Shown here piece by piece: positions 28,143 through 35,157 of a stretch of DNA of 42,623 bases. Source of the stretch: Candidatus Methanoperedens sp. (GTDB lineage Archaea; Halobacteriota; Methanosarcinia; Methanosarcinales; Methanoperedenaceae); assembly GCA_030650845.1 (NCBI GenBank), contig JAUSDC010000085.1, positions 1 to 42,623 of the forward strand, written 5' to 3'. The stretch's first letter is position 1, and each line of letters opens with the position of its first letter. The notes beneath the pieces are model-generated. The model made no database searches, had not been told where the DNA came from, and was given only the letters and a program-made list of their open reading frames with translations. A program made the translations under genes and the position numbers.

Positions 28143-28243
28143 TGTTTTTCATTTATTTCATTCTGGCCCTGTGGGGCATCCATGAATGGAGAGCCATGAA
28201 ATATGTTTTAGTGAAAGAGGGAATCAATGACCGGGATAAATGA
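28142..28243 (+). CDS. Possible 33-residue single-pass membrane peptide
   Basis: A short frame starting MFFIYFILALWGIHEWRAMK. Its first 12 residues form a hydrophobic helix and a charged tail follows. The start codon overlaps the preceding stop (TGATG), a common coupling arrangement, and the end overlaps the next gene by 17 nt. Small membrane proteins of this type occur in archaeal viruses, but no function can be assigned. Confidence 0.4.
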   Translation: MFFIYFILALWGIHEWRAMKYVLVKEGINDRDK

Positions 28244-28607
28244 CCGAAGGGTCAAACGCCGCGGCACAGATGAGACCTGCATCAGGGCGTTTGTAAGTTC
28301 CAGCGACAGGATATACAGCCTCGTTGAGGAACTTGGGATAGCTTTCAGACAAAAAGCTCCTGCACACAATGTCAGGATTTTACGCGGCTCGAAGGGTTCG
28401 CATCCCAATTCGATCCATGTGGTTGAGATGTTAGTCAGGGTATGGGATACATTGGCGCTGGATAAGGAATGGAAGGACAGGATCCTGTCCGACTACGCTG
28501 ATGACTATATCGAGCGGATCAAGGAAAAGAAACCTGAGTTGGTAATGCGGTCCAGGCAGATACCTGCTCCGGCTGCGCATGTGGAAGCAGAGGCTAAAGA
28601 ACTGTAG
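28227..28607 (+). CDS. Unknown protein, candidate small terminase subunit
   Basis: 126 residues, mostly helical and charged, with Pro/Ala near the C-terminus. It lies 9 nt before the large terminase gene, where a small terminase subunit usually sits, and its size fits. I see no clear helix-turn-helix, so the assignment rests on position alone. It could be another packaging or regulatory protein. Confidence 0.45.
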   Translation: MTGINDRRVKRRGTDETCIRAFVSSSDRIYSLVEELGIAFRQKAPAHNVRILRGSKGSHPNSIHVVEMLVRVWDTLALDKEWKDRILSDYADDYIERIKEKKPELVMRSRQIPAPAAHVEAEAKEL

Positions 28608-28616
28608 AGAATAGGT

Positions 28617-30206
28617 ATGGCTTCAGTAGGTAAGCGGCAGGAGAAACAGGCAAGAGAGACCATGAAGCTTCGCGAGAAAGATTCAAGGAAGCAGGATAAG
28701 GAAAGAGAAAATTACAGGAAGCTCCAGGAGGATGGAGTCCTCTTCTCCGAGAAGCTGTTCACCATGCGCGGGAAGTCGATGAGTTTCGAGGAATTCCCGT
28801 ATGTGAAGCAGGTCTTCCATGACAATGCCAGGATAGTCGTGCTTCTCTGGGCAAGGAGCATGACCAAGACAACAAGTATTGCAAGTATTCTCACACACAA
28901 GCTCATCACCAATGCCTATTCAGGAGCGATGGTCGCTGCACCGCGAGATAAACAGGCTTGGCGTGTCACTAAGGAGCATATCCGTCCGAGGTTCACAGAG
29001 AGCAGGGATAAGATGCTTCTGCCCTTAATTTCTCAGGGTAAGAATACTGAGTCCGAGATCGATATTGCCAATGGATCAAAGTATCTGGCAAGCGGTGCAT
29101 GGGTTACAGGTAACAGTTTAAGAGGACCTCACGTTAATTATGGCTTTGCAGATGAGATGCAGGACTGGACAAGAGAAGCATTTGAAGTATTCAAGGAGGT
29201 CGTGAACCTGCCGCCAGGTCAGATATTCTGTGCAGGTACGCCGAAAGATAAAGGTTCATTCTTTGAAGAGATATGGCTTTCAAGTGACAAGAAGGAGTGG
29301 AATGGGAAGGAATGGATACCTACAAATCCCAATGCAGACCCTCAGATAAGCGGGTATCATATCACTCAAGAGTTTTCGAGTTTTGTTACGCCTGAGCAGC
29401 TGGAGTATAAACGCAAGAACATGACCCCAAGGATGTTTATCAATGAAGTACTCGCACAGTTCTTTGCAGCAGGTGGCGCTAAACCTGTTACTACTGACAC
29501 GCTGTTACAGATCCTTGTGAGAAACCCTGAGGAACTCAGCAACACAGTATTCGAGGAAAAGGTGATTGGTGTAGACTGGGGCGATGAGACTCGCTGGGTT
29601 CTGGTGGGAAGGACCACGAAGAACAAGTTTTATGTTATAGACACCGGGGTCTTTGATGACATTGATACCATGAAGCATGTCGAGAAGCTGAAACTGTTAG
29701 TCTCACGGGAAAACCCGAAATGGATAATATGCGATGCAGGGTACGGCAAGACCAAGAACCAGATTTTGATGAGGTATTATCCCGGAAAGGTCTGGAGCGC
29801 ATTTACTAATTCGGGTTCAAATATCCCGATCTGGAATATGATCAAGGAGATAAATGGTCTCCCGCTTCCAGAGGATGACTGGCAGTATCATGTCAGCATC
29901 AATCATACAGCGATGTGCGAGAATACTGAAGCTATTATAAACAGGCGGAATCTGGGAATATATTATTTCCCGGAGCAGGCTGCCAGAACGGATGTGTTTA
30001 TATTTGAGGTATCGCAGGCTGAGGCTGAAGAGGTTTCTACTTCGACCGGTAAACAGCGGAGGTTCTCGATCACTTTTGCACATGGGTATGCAGCCCTGTC
30101 TTACGCTCTGCTTCCCTATGCATTCGGGCAGGACTACACTGAGGCAGGCTATAACCAGAATGTGATGACCAGAGCGCCGAGGTTTGCACGGCGAAGGATC
30201 GCTTGA
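28617..30206 (+). CDS. Terminase large subunit (TerL) of an archaeal tailed-virus-like element
   Basis: 529 residues, normal TerL length. The ATPase half has a Walker-A-like segment ARSMTKTTS (79-87) and Walker B FADE (177-180). The RNase H-like nuclease half has the first acidic site in VIGVDWGDET (about 319) and a second in WIICDAGYGK (about 372). TerL packages viral DNA into procapsids. No portal, protease or capsid gene follows, so the element is incomplete here. The TGA stop is followed in frame by 65 open codons (see next entry). Confidence 0.85.
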   Translation: MASVGKRQEKQARETMKLREKDSRKQDKERENYRKLQEDGVLFSEKLFTMRGKSMSFEEFPYVKQVFHDNARIVVLLWARSMTKTTSIASILTHKLITNAYSGAMVAAPRDKQAWRVTKEHIRPRFTESRDKMLLPLISQGKNTESEIDIANGSKYLASGAWVTGNSLRGPHVNYGFADEMQDWTREAFEVFKEVVNLPPGQIFCAGTPKDKGSFFEEIWLSSDKKEWNGKEWIPTNPNADPQISGYHITQEFSSFVTPEQLEYKRKNMTPRMFINEVLAQFFAAGGAKPVTTDTLLQILVRNPEELSNTVFEEKVIGVDWGDETRWVLVGRTTKNKFYVIDTGVFDDIDTMKHVEKLKLLVSRENPKWIICDAGYGKTKNQILMRYYPGKVWSAFTNSGSNIPIWNMIKEINGLPLPEDDWQYHVSINHTAMCENTEAIINRRNLGIYYFPEQAARTDVFIFEVSQAEAEEVSTSTGKQRRFSITFAHGYAALSYALLPYAFGQDYTEAGYNQNVMTRAPRFARRRIA

Positions 30207-30404
30207 ACCTCGACCGAAGGCTATGTTAAGGTAAAGCTGCCTGGGGTTCGGCTATATATCTCAGAAAGACTTGACAGAAAGACCAGGCGTGCATTAAACT
30301 GTCTGATGGATTACCAGATAGCAAAGTTCCAGTGGTGGAGCAGGAGACACAGCGAGGTTCAGCAGGAGCTGCTCCAGAAAGCCCTGGACGCTACCCAGAC
30401 CTAA
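30207..30404 (+). pseudogene. Open segment in frame with TerL, likely a decayed gene piece
   Basis: After the TerL TGA the same frame stays open for 65 codons to TAA at 30402. The peptide is charged and protein-like (VKLPGVRLYISERLDRK..., QWWSRRHSEVQQELLQ). It has no ATG at its front; the only in-frame ATG is at 30306 and would give 32 residues. It may be the remnant of a downstream viral gene or, less likely, a TerL extension reached by readthrough. Confidence 0.4.
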
Positions 30405-30410
30405 CAGGAC

Positions 30411-30530
30411 ATGGCAGACAAATCTGCAATCATATCCTCGTATAGTGACGATTACAAATGCATTCTCAGCGATTATTTTTTTATTGGCATTGATACCTTC
30501 ACCCATATTTACATGTCTTCAGTAACCTGA
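30411..30530 (+). pseudogene. 39-codon frame, possible truncated viral gene start
   Basis: A frame beginning MADKSAIISSYSDDYK sits 7 nt after the previous frame, where a portal gene would be expected. It ends after 39 residues. It may be the 5' fragment of a deleted gene; it is also compatible with chance. Confidence 0.25.
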
Positions 30531-30568
30531 TTGGAACTATTATATATTTAAAGTGATAACATGTTTCC

Positions 30569-30678
30569 GTTGCACCCTCATATCATCAGGAATGTGTCCT
30601 GAAACAATAAAAGAATCGTGTAGAAAAGACATGAAATAAATTGTGCACCCTCATATCATCAGGAATGTGTCCTGAAAC
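30569..30678 (+). CRISPR. CRISPR cluster 1: two 37-nt repeats and one 36-nt spacer
   Basis: Repeats at 30569-30605 and 30642-30678 are identical over the last 34 nt and differ only in the first three. Each begins GTTGCACCCTCATATCAT (first copy) and ends CAGGAATGTGTCCTGAAAC. The 3' half folds into a TCAGGA/TCCTGA hairpin and ends in GAAAC, as in type III-like crRNA handles, which favours plus-strand transcription. The spacer is 30606-30641. The sequence after 30678 could be a final, unclosed spacer or plain flank. Confidence 0.85.
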
Positions 30679-30811
30679 AGCCCACAAATCAGGCTTCGTT
30701 TCCCATTTCGAGTTTAATAATGCCTTGAAATAGGAACAATCATGTACAAATCTCAAAACCAATACACTATTTATAAAGACTTGCACAGATTTACTATACT
30801 TTCCGTATCAG

Positions 30812-30853
30812 GAAAGCCAGCATCGTACCTCATCCTCAGAACAGGGTATTCAT
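30812..30853. repeat. 42-nt direct repeat, copy 1 (12 nt past the cas5 stop)
   Basis: It starts GAAAGCCAGCATCGTACC and ends AACAGGGTATTCAT. 40 of 42 positions match the copy at 32946-32987. In minus-strand terms it is immediately downstream of cas5. It does not match the CRISPR repeats. Confidence 0.8.
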
Positions 30854-30865
30854 TAATTCAATCAC

Positions 30866-31912
30866 TTAACTTACCACAAACTCCCCCTTTCCAAAACTTG
30901 TTCGATCACCCATACCTCTTAACATTTCTGCCATTGCAAGCGCATTAAAGAATTCCGGAACAGCATCAGTCACCTGGTATCTAAATCGTGTGCCTCTTGA
31001 AATAACACTCTTTGGCGCATCAAATTTAGGTTTTCCGGTTTTTACTTTCAGGTCAAGGAAACTTAAATTGACAAGAAGTTCGACTGGTTTTTCAATATGT
31101 GTTATCTTAGGACCTTTATACTGCGCGAAATCAGGATCGAAGAACTTAGCCGCATTTTTTGCATCTCTTACAATATCTTCACCTGATAGCGGGAAGCTGC
31201 AGATGGTATCAGAGAAAAGATGAATCCACATTTTTCCATCTTCATCCATTACAATCTGGGAAAGGATCTTTGCTCTCTTTTTGATATCATCCATCGTAAT
31301 GGGCAGGATTATTAATTTCTTGAGGAGGACCTTTCCAAGCCCCTTTGAGTTGCGCTTACCGAGATACAAACCATTATCCTCAACACATTTCAGGGCCGAG
31401 ATAAATTCTGCCAGATATTCTTCGTTTAGCTTTTCATCTTCGGCGTTTTTTGCTTTCATGTTGAAGATCGCTTCGAACCTGAACCTGTTTTTGCTTGAGA
31501 CAACATCGGTCGTGTACATATTCTTGACAGTTCCTCCACTGCCAAGCGATATTCCAGCCATTGGCTGTCTAATTGCGGGATATTTATCAATATGCAGGCA
31601 TTCACTGCATTCGTAAACCACCTGTCTTATGCCTTTATCCAATTTAACGACAGGAATAAAAGTGCCGTCATGATGTTTTATCAGGGCATCCTTGAAATAG
31701 ATAACAGGATGTCCATTCTCAAGAGTGTCTGCGATCTTGCTTTTCATTTCAAGAAAAAGGTATCCGAATGCGCCTCTTAGATTCTGACCTAATGGGTACA
31801 TATCACTTTCTTTTATCTGTGATCCCCTTTCGGTATAGGTATTATTTGTGGCTATATGCAGCTCTGACTGGTTTTCAAGTTCTCCCTGTATTTTAAAAGC
31901 CAGAGGCTTCAT
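30866..31912 (-). CDS. cas5: Cas5-like double-RAMP protein of a type VII-like CRISPR system
   Basis: 348 residues from ATG 31912, which overlaps the cas7 stop (ATGA). The frame is open 19 codons further upstream, inside cas7. The protein is of the RAMP superfamily. A first glycine-rich loop, GLYLGKRNSKGLGK, lies at about 181-194 and a second, RGMGDRTSFGKGEF, at the C-terminus (about 331-345), so two RRM-like folds are likely. The N-terminal motif PLGQNLRGAFGYLF resembles the SSLRGALR segment of Csm4/Csx10/Cas5 proteins. In type III and VII complexes this subunit caps the backbone and holds the 5' handle of the crRNA. A single CxxC (CSEC) lies near residue 102. Assignment to Cas5 rather than Csm4 or Csx10 depends on the neighbouring beta-CASP gene and the lack of cas10. 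Confidence 0.75.
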   Translation of the reverse strand: MKPLAFKIQGELENQSELHIATNNTYTERGSQIKESDMYPLGQNLRGAFGYLFLEMKSKIADTLENGHPVIYFKDALIKHHDGTFIPVVKLDKGIRQVVYECSECLHIDKYPAIRQPMAGISLGSGGTVKNMYTTDVVSSKNRFRFEAIFNMKAKNAEDEKLNEEYLAEFISALKCVEDNGLYLGKRNSKGLGKVLLKKLIILPITMDDIKKRAKILSQIVMDEDGKMWIHLFSDTICSFPLSGEDIVRDAKNAAKFFDPDFAQYKGPKITHIEKPVELLVNLSFLDLKVKTGKPKFDAPKSVISRGTRFRYQVTDAVPEFFNALAMAEMLRGMGDRTSFGKGEFVVS

Positions 31913-32556
31913 TTCATGCTCACCAGCTTCTTGGCTTCCGCTGCCCCTTGTTCTTTGTAGTTTGTCCATTTAACCTTTTTTGCAGTTACTTCAAACTTAA
32001 CTCGCCCTTTCCCGCGCCGCGTCCATCCACCTATTCCATTATCTTCAGCTGCCTTGAGTGCAGCATTCAGGACTTCTATATCCTTTTCAGTAGGGTTCTT
32101 GATAATGATCCTGCCTGTCAGTTCAGTTCCTTCTACGATCTCTTCAAGCTCAATTGACGCGCCTTTTCCAGCGGATAGGGTACCTGTTTCCCTGTCAATG
32201 TGCGGATGCACTGTTCTTTCAACTACTTTATCAAAGGGTCTGACAGATTTTAGATCTTCAAAGGATACTCTTCCTTTTCGTCCCAGATTTCCGAACATAT
32301 CGCATGTTAGACATCTCCCGCAGCCTTTAGTGTCTTTTCCGGTATCACATGTCCCGGCGTCTTTATAGATCTTCTCTGCATACCCACGAATTGCTCCGAA
32401 GATACTGATCGATGCGAATCCATCTCCCGACATCCTTGTCGGTAGCAGATTTCCCTGCTTTCTTCTTTTCTGGCTTTCCAGTTTATTCTCCCCGGTATAG
32501 AGAGGTGACACTGCTGTTGCTTTCAGTTCTAATATCCATAAGTCTTCATTTAACAT
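31909..32556 (-). CDS. cas7: Cas7 (RAMP backbone subunit) with a four-Cys zinc site
   Basis: 215 residues of Csm3/Cmr4 type. It has the N-terminal strand LKATAVSPLYTG, the segment SIFGAIRGYAEKIY matching the SSLKGxLR helix, four Cys at 70, 79, 82 and 85 (CGRCLTC included) followed by MFG, and the glycine-rich loop GGWTRRGKGRVKF (176-188). Cas7 copies polymerise along the crRNA. I see no obvious counterpart of the catalytic Asp of Csm3 in the thumb-like region KRRKQGNLLPTR; if correct, cutting must come from another subunit, here the beta-CASP protein. AGAAAGGAG precedes the ATG. Confidence 0.82.
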   Translation of the reverse strand: MLNEDLWILELKATAVSPLYTGENKLESQKRRKQGNLLPTRMSGDGFASISIFGAIRGYAEKIYKDAGTCDTGKDTKGCGRCLTCDMFGNLGRKGRVSFEDLKSVRPFDKVVERTVHPHIDRETGTLSAGKGASIELEEIVEGTELTGRIIIKNPTEKDIEVLNAALKAAEDNGIGGWTRRGKGRVKFEVTAKKVKWTNYKEQGAAEAKKLVSMK

Positions 32557-32697
32557 TGTTTTAACTCCTTTCTAATAGTATTGGAAAATCACCCAGTCGA
32601 ATGATAACTTTGAGTTAAATGTATTTATTAGTAATAAATCCTTCAATTTTATCGTCTTTGAGATGCCATAGATGTTTCAAAAGACAAATCCAATATC

Positions 32698-32870
32698 GTT
32701 GCATCCTCATATCATAGGAAACTCGCTCTACGAAAAATTTAAAGATGTGTTGATACAGGACAGTACAATAATGTTGCCTCCTCATATCATTGGAAACTCG
32801 CTCTTCAATATCAACCTTCAGTGCTACATCAATTTTGCTGCCTCATATCATCAGCAGGTCGTTCTGTGAC
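32698..32870 (+). CRISPR. CRISPR cluster 2: three diverged repeats
   Basis: Repeat units begin at 32698, 32773 and about 32834. The first two share GTTGC-(A/C)TCCTCATATCAT and GGAAACTCGCTCT. The third, less similar, keeps TGCTGCCTCATATCATCAG and ends TTCTGTGAC, with a TCA-CAG/CTG-TGA hairpin. The spacing is irregular (75 and 61 nt). All copies are relatives of clusters 1 and 3 in the 5' half but not in the 3' half. The cluster is antisense to the cas genes and looks degraded. Confidence 0.7.
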
Positions 32871-32945
32871 AGCAGATTCAATTATCGATTTTTTCTTGGA
32901 TGTTCTATCATTACTGGCAATTTATAGAACCATTTATAAGAGCAA

Positions 32946-32987
32946 GAAAGCCAGCATCGTACCCCATCCTCAAAACAGGGTATTCAT
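32946..32987. repeat. 42-nt direct repeat, copy 2 (41 nt past the cas14 stop)
   Basis: Matches the copy at 30812-30853 at 40 of 42 positions. Both differences are transitions (T/C and G/A). In minus-strand terms it follows cas14 directly, as copy 1 follows cas5. Confidence 0.8.
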
Positions 32988-33028
32988 AATGTACACATTT
33001 ATATATTCTATCTTAAGATGTTCCTCCA

Positions 33029-34951
33029 TTACTTTATTTCGGTAAACACTCGATTAAGTGATGACTGCAAATTTGATGTTTCCATTAAAGAGCTTCTTTT
33101 CAATAAGTCTTCCAGTTGTCCTGAAATAAGAGACCTGTCCGGGATTTGAATTCCTTTGCGGTGCAAATCATTTTCATCCAGAATCAATGCATCGTTTTTA
33201 ATCTTCTTGTCGATAATCTTCCTATATTCGCTTATCCCGCGCTCTGATGCATCCATCAGGTCCCTGATAAGGCCTTTAGAAATATAACCTGCCTTAAAAA
33301 TTTTAATCAAACCCATTACCAACTCTTCAGGTGATGGAGGAGTCGCACTCGATAGAGTCTCAGGCTGGATTTGGGTTTCTGGAATAATTATTTCATCATG
33401 GAGAGGTTTTACCATTTCCCTTTTCATATTATGAAGCATTTCCTCTATTTCACGTACAGAAACAAGAGAATATTCGTCACCATTATCAATTATTCCGCCT
33501 GCGAAAAGAGCTATCTTTTTACCTGATATATTTTCAAAATTCAACCGGACATTTCCAGTTGATATTCCCTTGATTATTGTTCTTTCTCTCACTTCACCTG
33601 CTGCCAGGTCATATTTTTCGTTCGTTTTTGGAACAACCGTTTTTATCCTGAATTTCTCTTTTATGGCATCAGATAATTCCAGGGATGCTTCCCTCTCTCC
33701 ATGTACGATGAAAACTTTTACAGGCAATGTCTTAAAACAATCGATATAATTTAAAAGTGCAGTCTTATCAGCATGAGCGGAAAGCCCTTCAATTTTCCTG
33801 ATCTGCGCTTTTACTTTTACAGGTATTCCATCCACATTCACTTCTGGATTTCCATTTATGATATCCCTTCCTAGAGTCCCTTCTGCCTGGAAACCTGAAA
33901 AAAGCAATATATTTTTTTCATCCGGAAGGAATCTGGGCAGGTATTTCCTGATACGCCCACCTTCCAGCATTCCTGAGCTTGCAAGAATTATGCATGATTC
34001 GCTTGATTCAGCAAGTTCATCGCTATTTTTTCTTGCTCTTAATCTCTCGAAATTATCAGGGTGGAATATTTTATCAAGTTCCTTTGAATTCCTTTTTATG
34101 AACTCATCTGAAATCTTTGATAATAGATATTTATTATGTGAATAGATATCAAGAATATCAATTCCCATAGGAGTATCAAGATATATTTTTTCTTTGATAT
34201 TCAATTCACGCAGCATGAAGAGGATCTCTTCAGCTCTATCTACGGAAAAAATAGGTATCAAAAGTCTTGAGGTATTCTTCTTGATTGATTCAACAGCAGC
34301 TTTCAATTGCGATAATATTTCAATATGGCTTTTTTCAAGGCTTCGGTTTCCGTATGTACTTTCGATAATAAGATAATCACATGAAGCAGGAGGTTTTGGG
34401 ATAGAGTGAAGGCTGGATGAGCCACCGCCAATGTCGCCCGTATATAAGAGGGAAACCGGGTTTTCTATGAAAATAGACGAACTACCCAGGATATGTTCTG
34501 ATGGGATGAATTTAATCTTTATCATTTTTCCATCATCCTGCCATTGCGGATAATCTTCATTTACTGGAACAAAAAAGCTTTTTGCTTTTTTTACATCATC
34601 TTCTGAGAATAATAATTCATCGCCTTCTTCTTTCTGAATTCTTAAAGAGTCATCCATTATTCGAAATGTTATTTCCCTTGTCGCAGGAGTTGTTATGATC
34701 TCACCTTTGAACCCCCTCTGGCATAACATCGGCAATCTGCCGGTATGGTCATAATGTGCATGGGTCAAGAAAATATAATCTATTTCAGCAGGATCAAATG
34801 CAAGAGGCGCTGAATTCTTATCTTTTGCATCAGTTCCCTGAAAAGCTCCTGCATCAAGAAGTATTTTCTTATCTTCAATTGTCAGGAGATGCATTGACCC
34901 TGTGACTTCACATGCTGCACCGCAAAATTGGATAGTGATTGGACTGGACAT
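33029..34951 (-). CDS. cas14: Cas14-type beta-CASP metallo-beta-lactamase nuclease (type VII effector)
   Basis: 640 residues. Every metal motif of a beta-CASP RNase is present: Asp33 (LLDAGAFQG), HAHYDH at 64-69, His153 (SEHILGSSS), Asp173 (YTGDIGG), motif A Glu197 (ESTYG), motif B His393 (GLSAHADK) and motif C His418 (VHGERE). It is therefore expected to be an active zinc-dependent RNase. After about 455 comes a C-terminal region of about 185 residues that is absent from ordinary short beta-CASP RNases; in known type VII systems such a region contacts the Cas7 backbone. It lacks the N-terminal KH domains of archaeal aCPSF1. The CRISPR clusters on both sides and the cas7-cas5 pair downstream support the Cas14 call. 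This name must not be confused with the older use of Cas14 for Cas12f. A housekeeping aCPSF2-like role is the alternative. Confidence 0.8.
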   Translation of the reverse strand: MSSPITIQFCGAACEVTGSMHLLTIEDKKILLDAGAFQGTDAKDKNSAPLAFDPAEIDYIFLTHAHYDHTGRLPMLCQRGFKGEIITTPATREITFRIMDDSLRIQKEEGDELLFSEDDVKKAKSFFVPVNEDYPQWQDDGKMIKIKFIPSEHILGSSSIFIENPVSLLYTGDIGGGSSSLHSIPKPPASCDYLIIESTYGNRSLEKSHIEILSQLKAAVESIKKNTSRLLIPIFSVDRAEEILFMLRELNIKEKIYLDTPMGIDILDIYSHNKYLLSKISDEFIKRNSKELDKIFHPDNFERLRARKNSDELAESSESCIILASSGMLEGGRIRKYLPRFLPDEKNILLFSGFQAEGTLGRDIINGNPEVNVDGIPVKVKAQIRKIEGLSAHADKTALLNYIDCFKTLPVKVFIVHGEREASLELSDAIKEKFRIKTVVPKTNEKYDLAAGEVRERTIIKGISTGNVRLNFENISGKKIALFAGGIIDNGDEYSLVSVREIEEMLHNMKREMVKPLHDEIIIPETQIQPETLSSATPPSPEELVMGLIKIFKAGYISKGLIRDLMDASERGISEYRKIIDKKIKNDALILDENDLHRKGIQIPDRSLISGQLEDLLKRSSLMETSNLQSSLNRVFTEIK

Positions 34952-35002
34952 GGTTTTGTGTAGTAGATTTTCTGTAGTTTAATAAGGAGGTTATTCTATA
35001 TT

Positions 35003-35128
35003 ATGGATATGCTTCTATTAAAAATCTTACAGTCGTTCAATATAACTATTCGGCTGACCTTTATAAGCCTATATGTTAAAATCGACCAGACAGATTTGCC
35101 ACTGAAAAGGCGGTTTATTGGTACTTAG
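35003..35128 (+). CDS. Doubtful 41-codon frame upstream of CRISPR cluster 3
   Basis: A frame beginning MDMLLLKILQSFNIT is preceded by AAGGAGGT, a good ribosome binding site, 12-16 nt before the ATG. It overlaps the likely cas14 promoter region and ends 30 nt before cluster 3. No domain is recognisable; it may be chance. Confidence 0.2.
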   Translation: MDMLLLKILQSFNITIRLTFISLYVKIDQTDLPLKRRFIGT

Positions 35129-35157
35129 AAAAGGATTTAAAGAGAAAAAACTATACT

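Larger units (their letters stand above)
30531..30865. other. Noncoding stretch between the integrated element and cas5
   Basis: Besides CRISPR cluster 1 it holds a TATA-like ATTTATAAAG (30769-30778, plus strand) and one copy of the 42-nt direct repeat (30812-30853). No coding frame is convincing. Confidence 0.5.
32557..33028. other. Intergenic stretch between cas14 and cas7
   Basis: It holds the cas7 promoter region (AATAAATACATTTAAC on the minus strand, about 60 nt before the start), CRISPR cluster 2 and the second 42-nt direct repeat. Open frames here are short and carry the repeats, so they are not believed to be genes. Confidence 0.5.

Noticed and set aside
30204-30206. TGA at the TerL end as selenocysteine or another recoded codon.
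   Set aside because: TerL is already full length, and no selenocysteine element or similar recoding is seen in other genes of the window.
32955-32980. CCCCATCCTCAAAAC resembling the tRNA-Leu 3' end, as a possible attR.
   Set aside because: The likeness (CCCATCCCTCGCATAAAAC in the tRNA end) needs gaps, and the segment is better explained as part of the 42-nt direct repeat.
33029-34951. Reading the beta-CASP gene as housekeeping aCPSF1, aCPSF2 or RNase J.
   Set aside because: It lacks the KH domains of aCPSF1, has an additional C-terminal region of about 185 residues, and lies among CRISPR clusters with cas7 and cas5. The alternative is kept as a caveat, not as the call.
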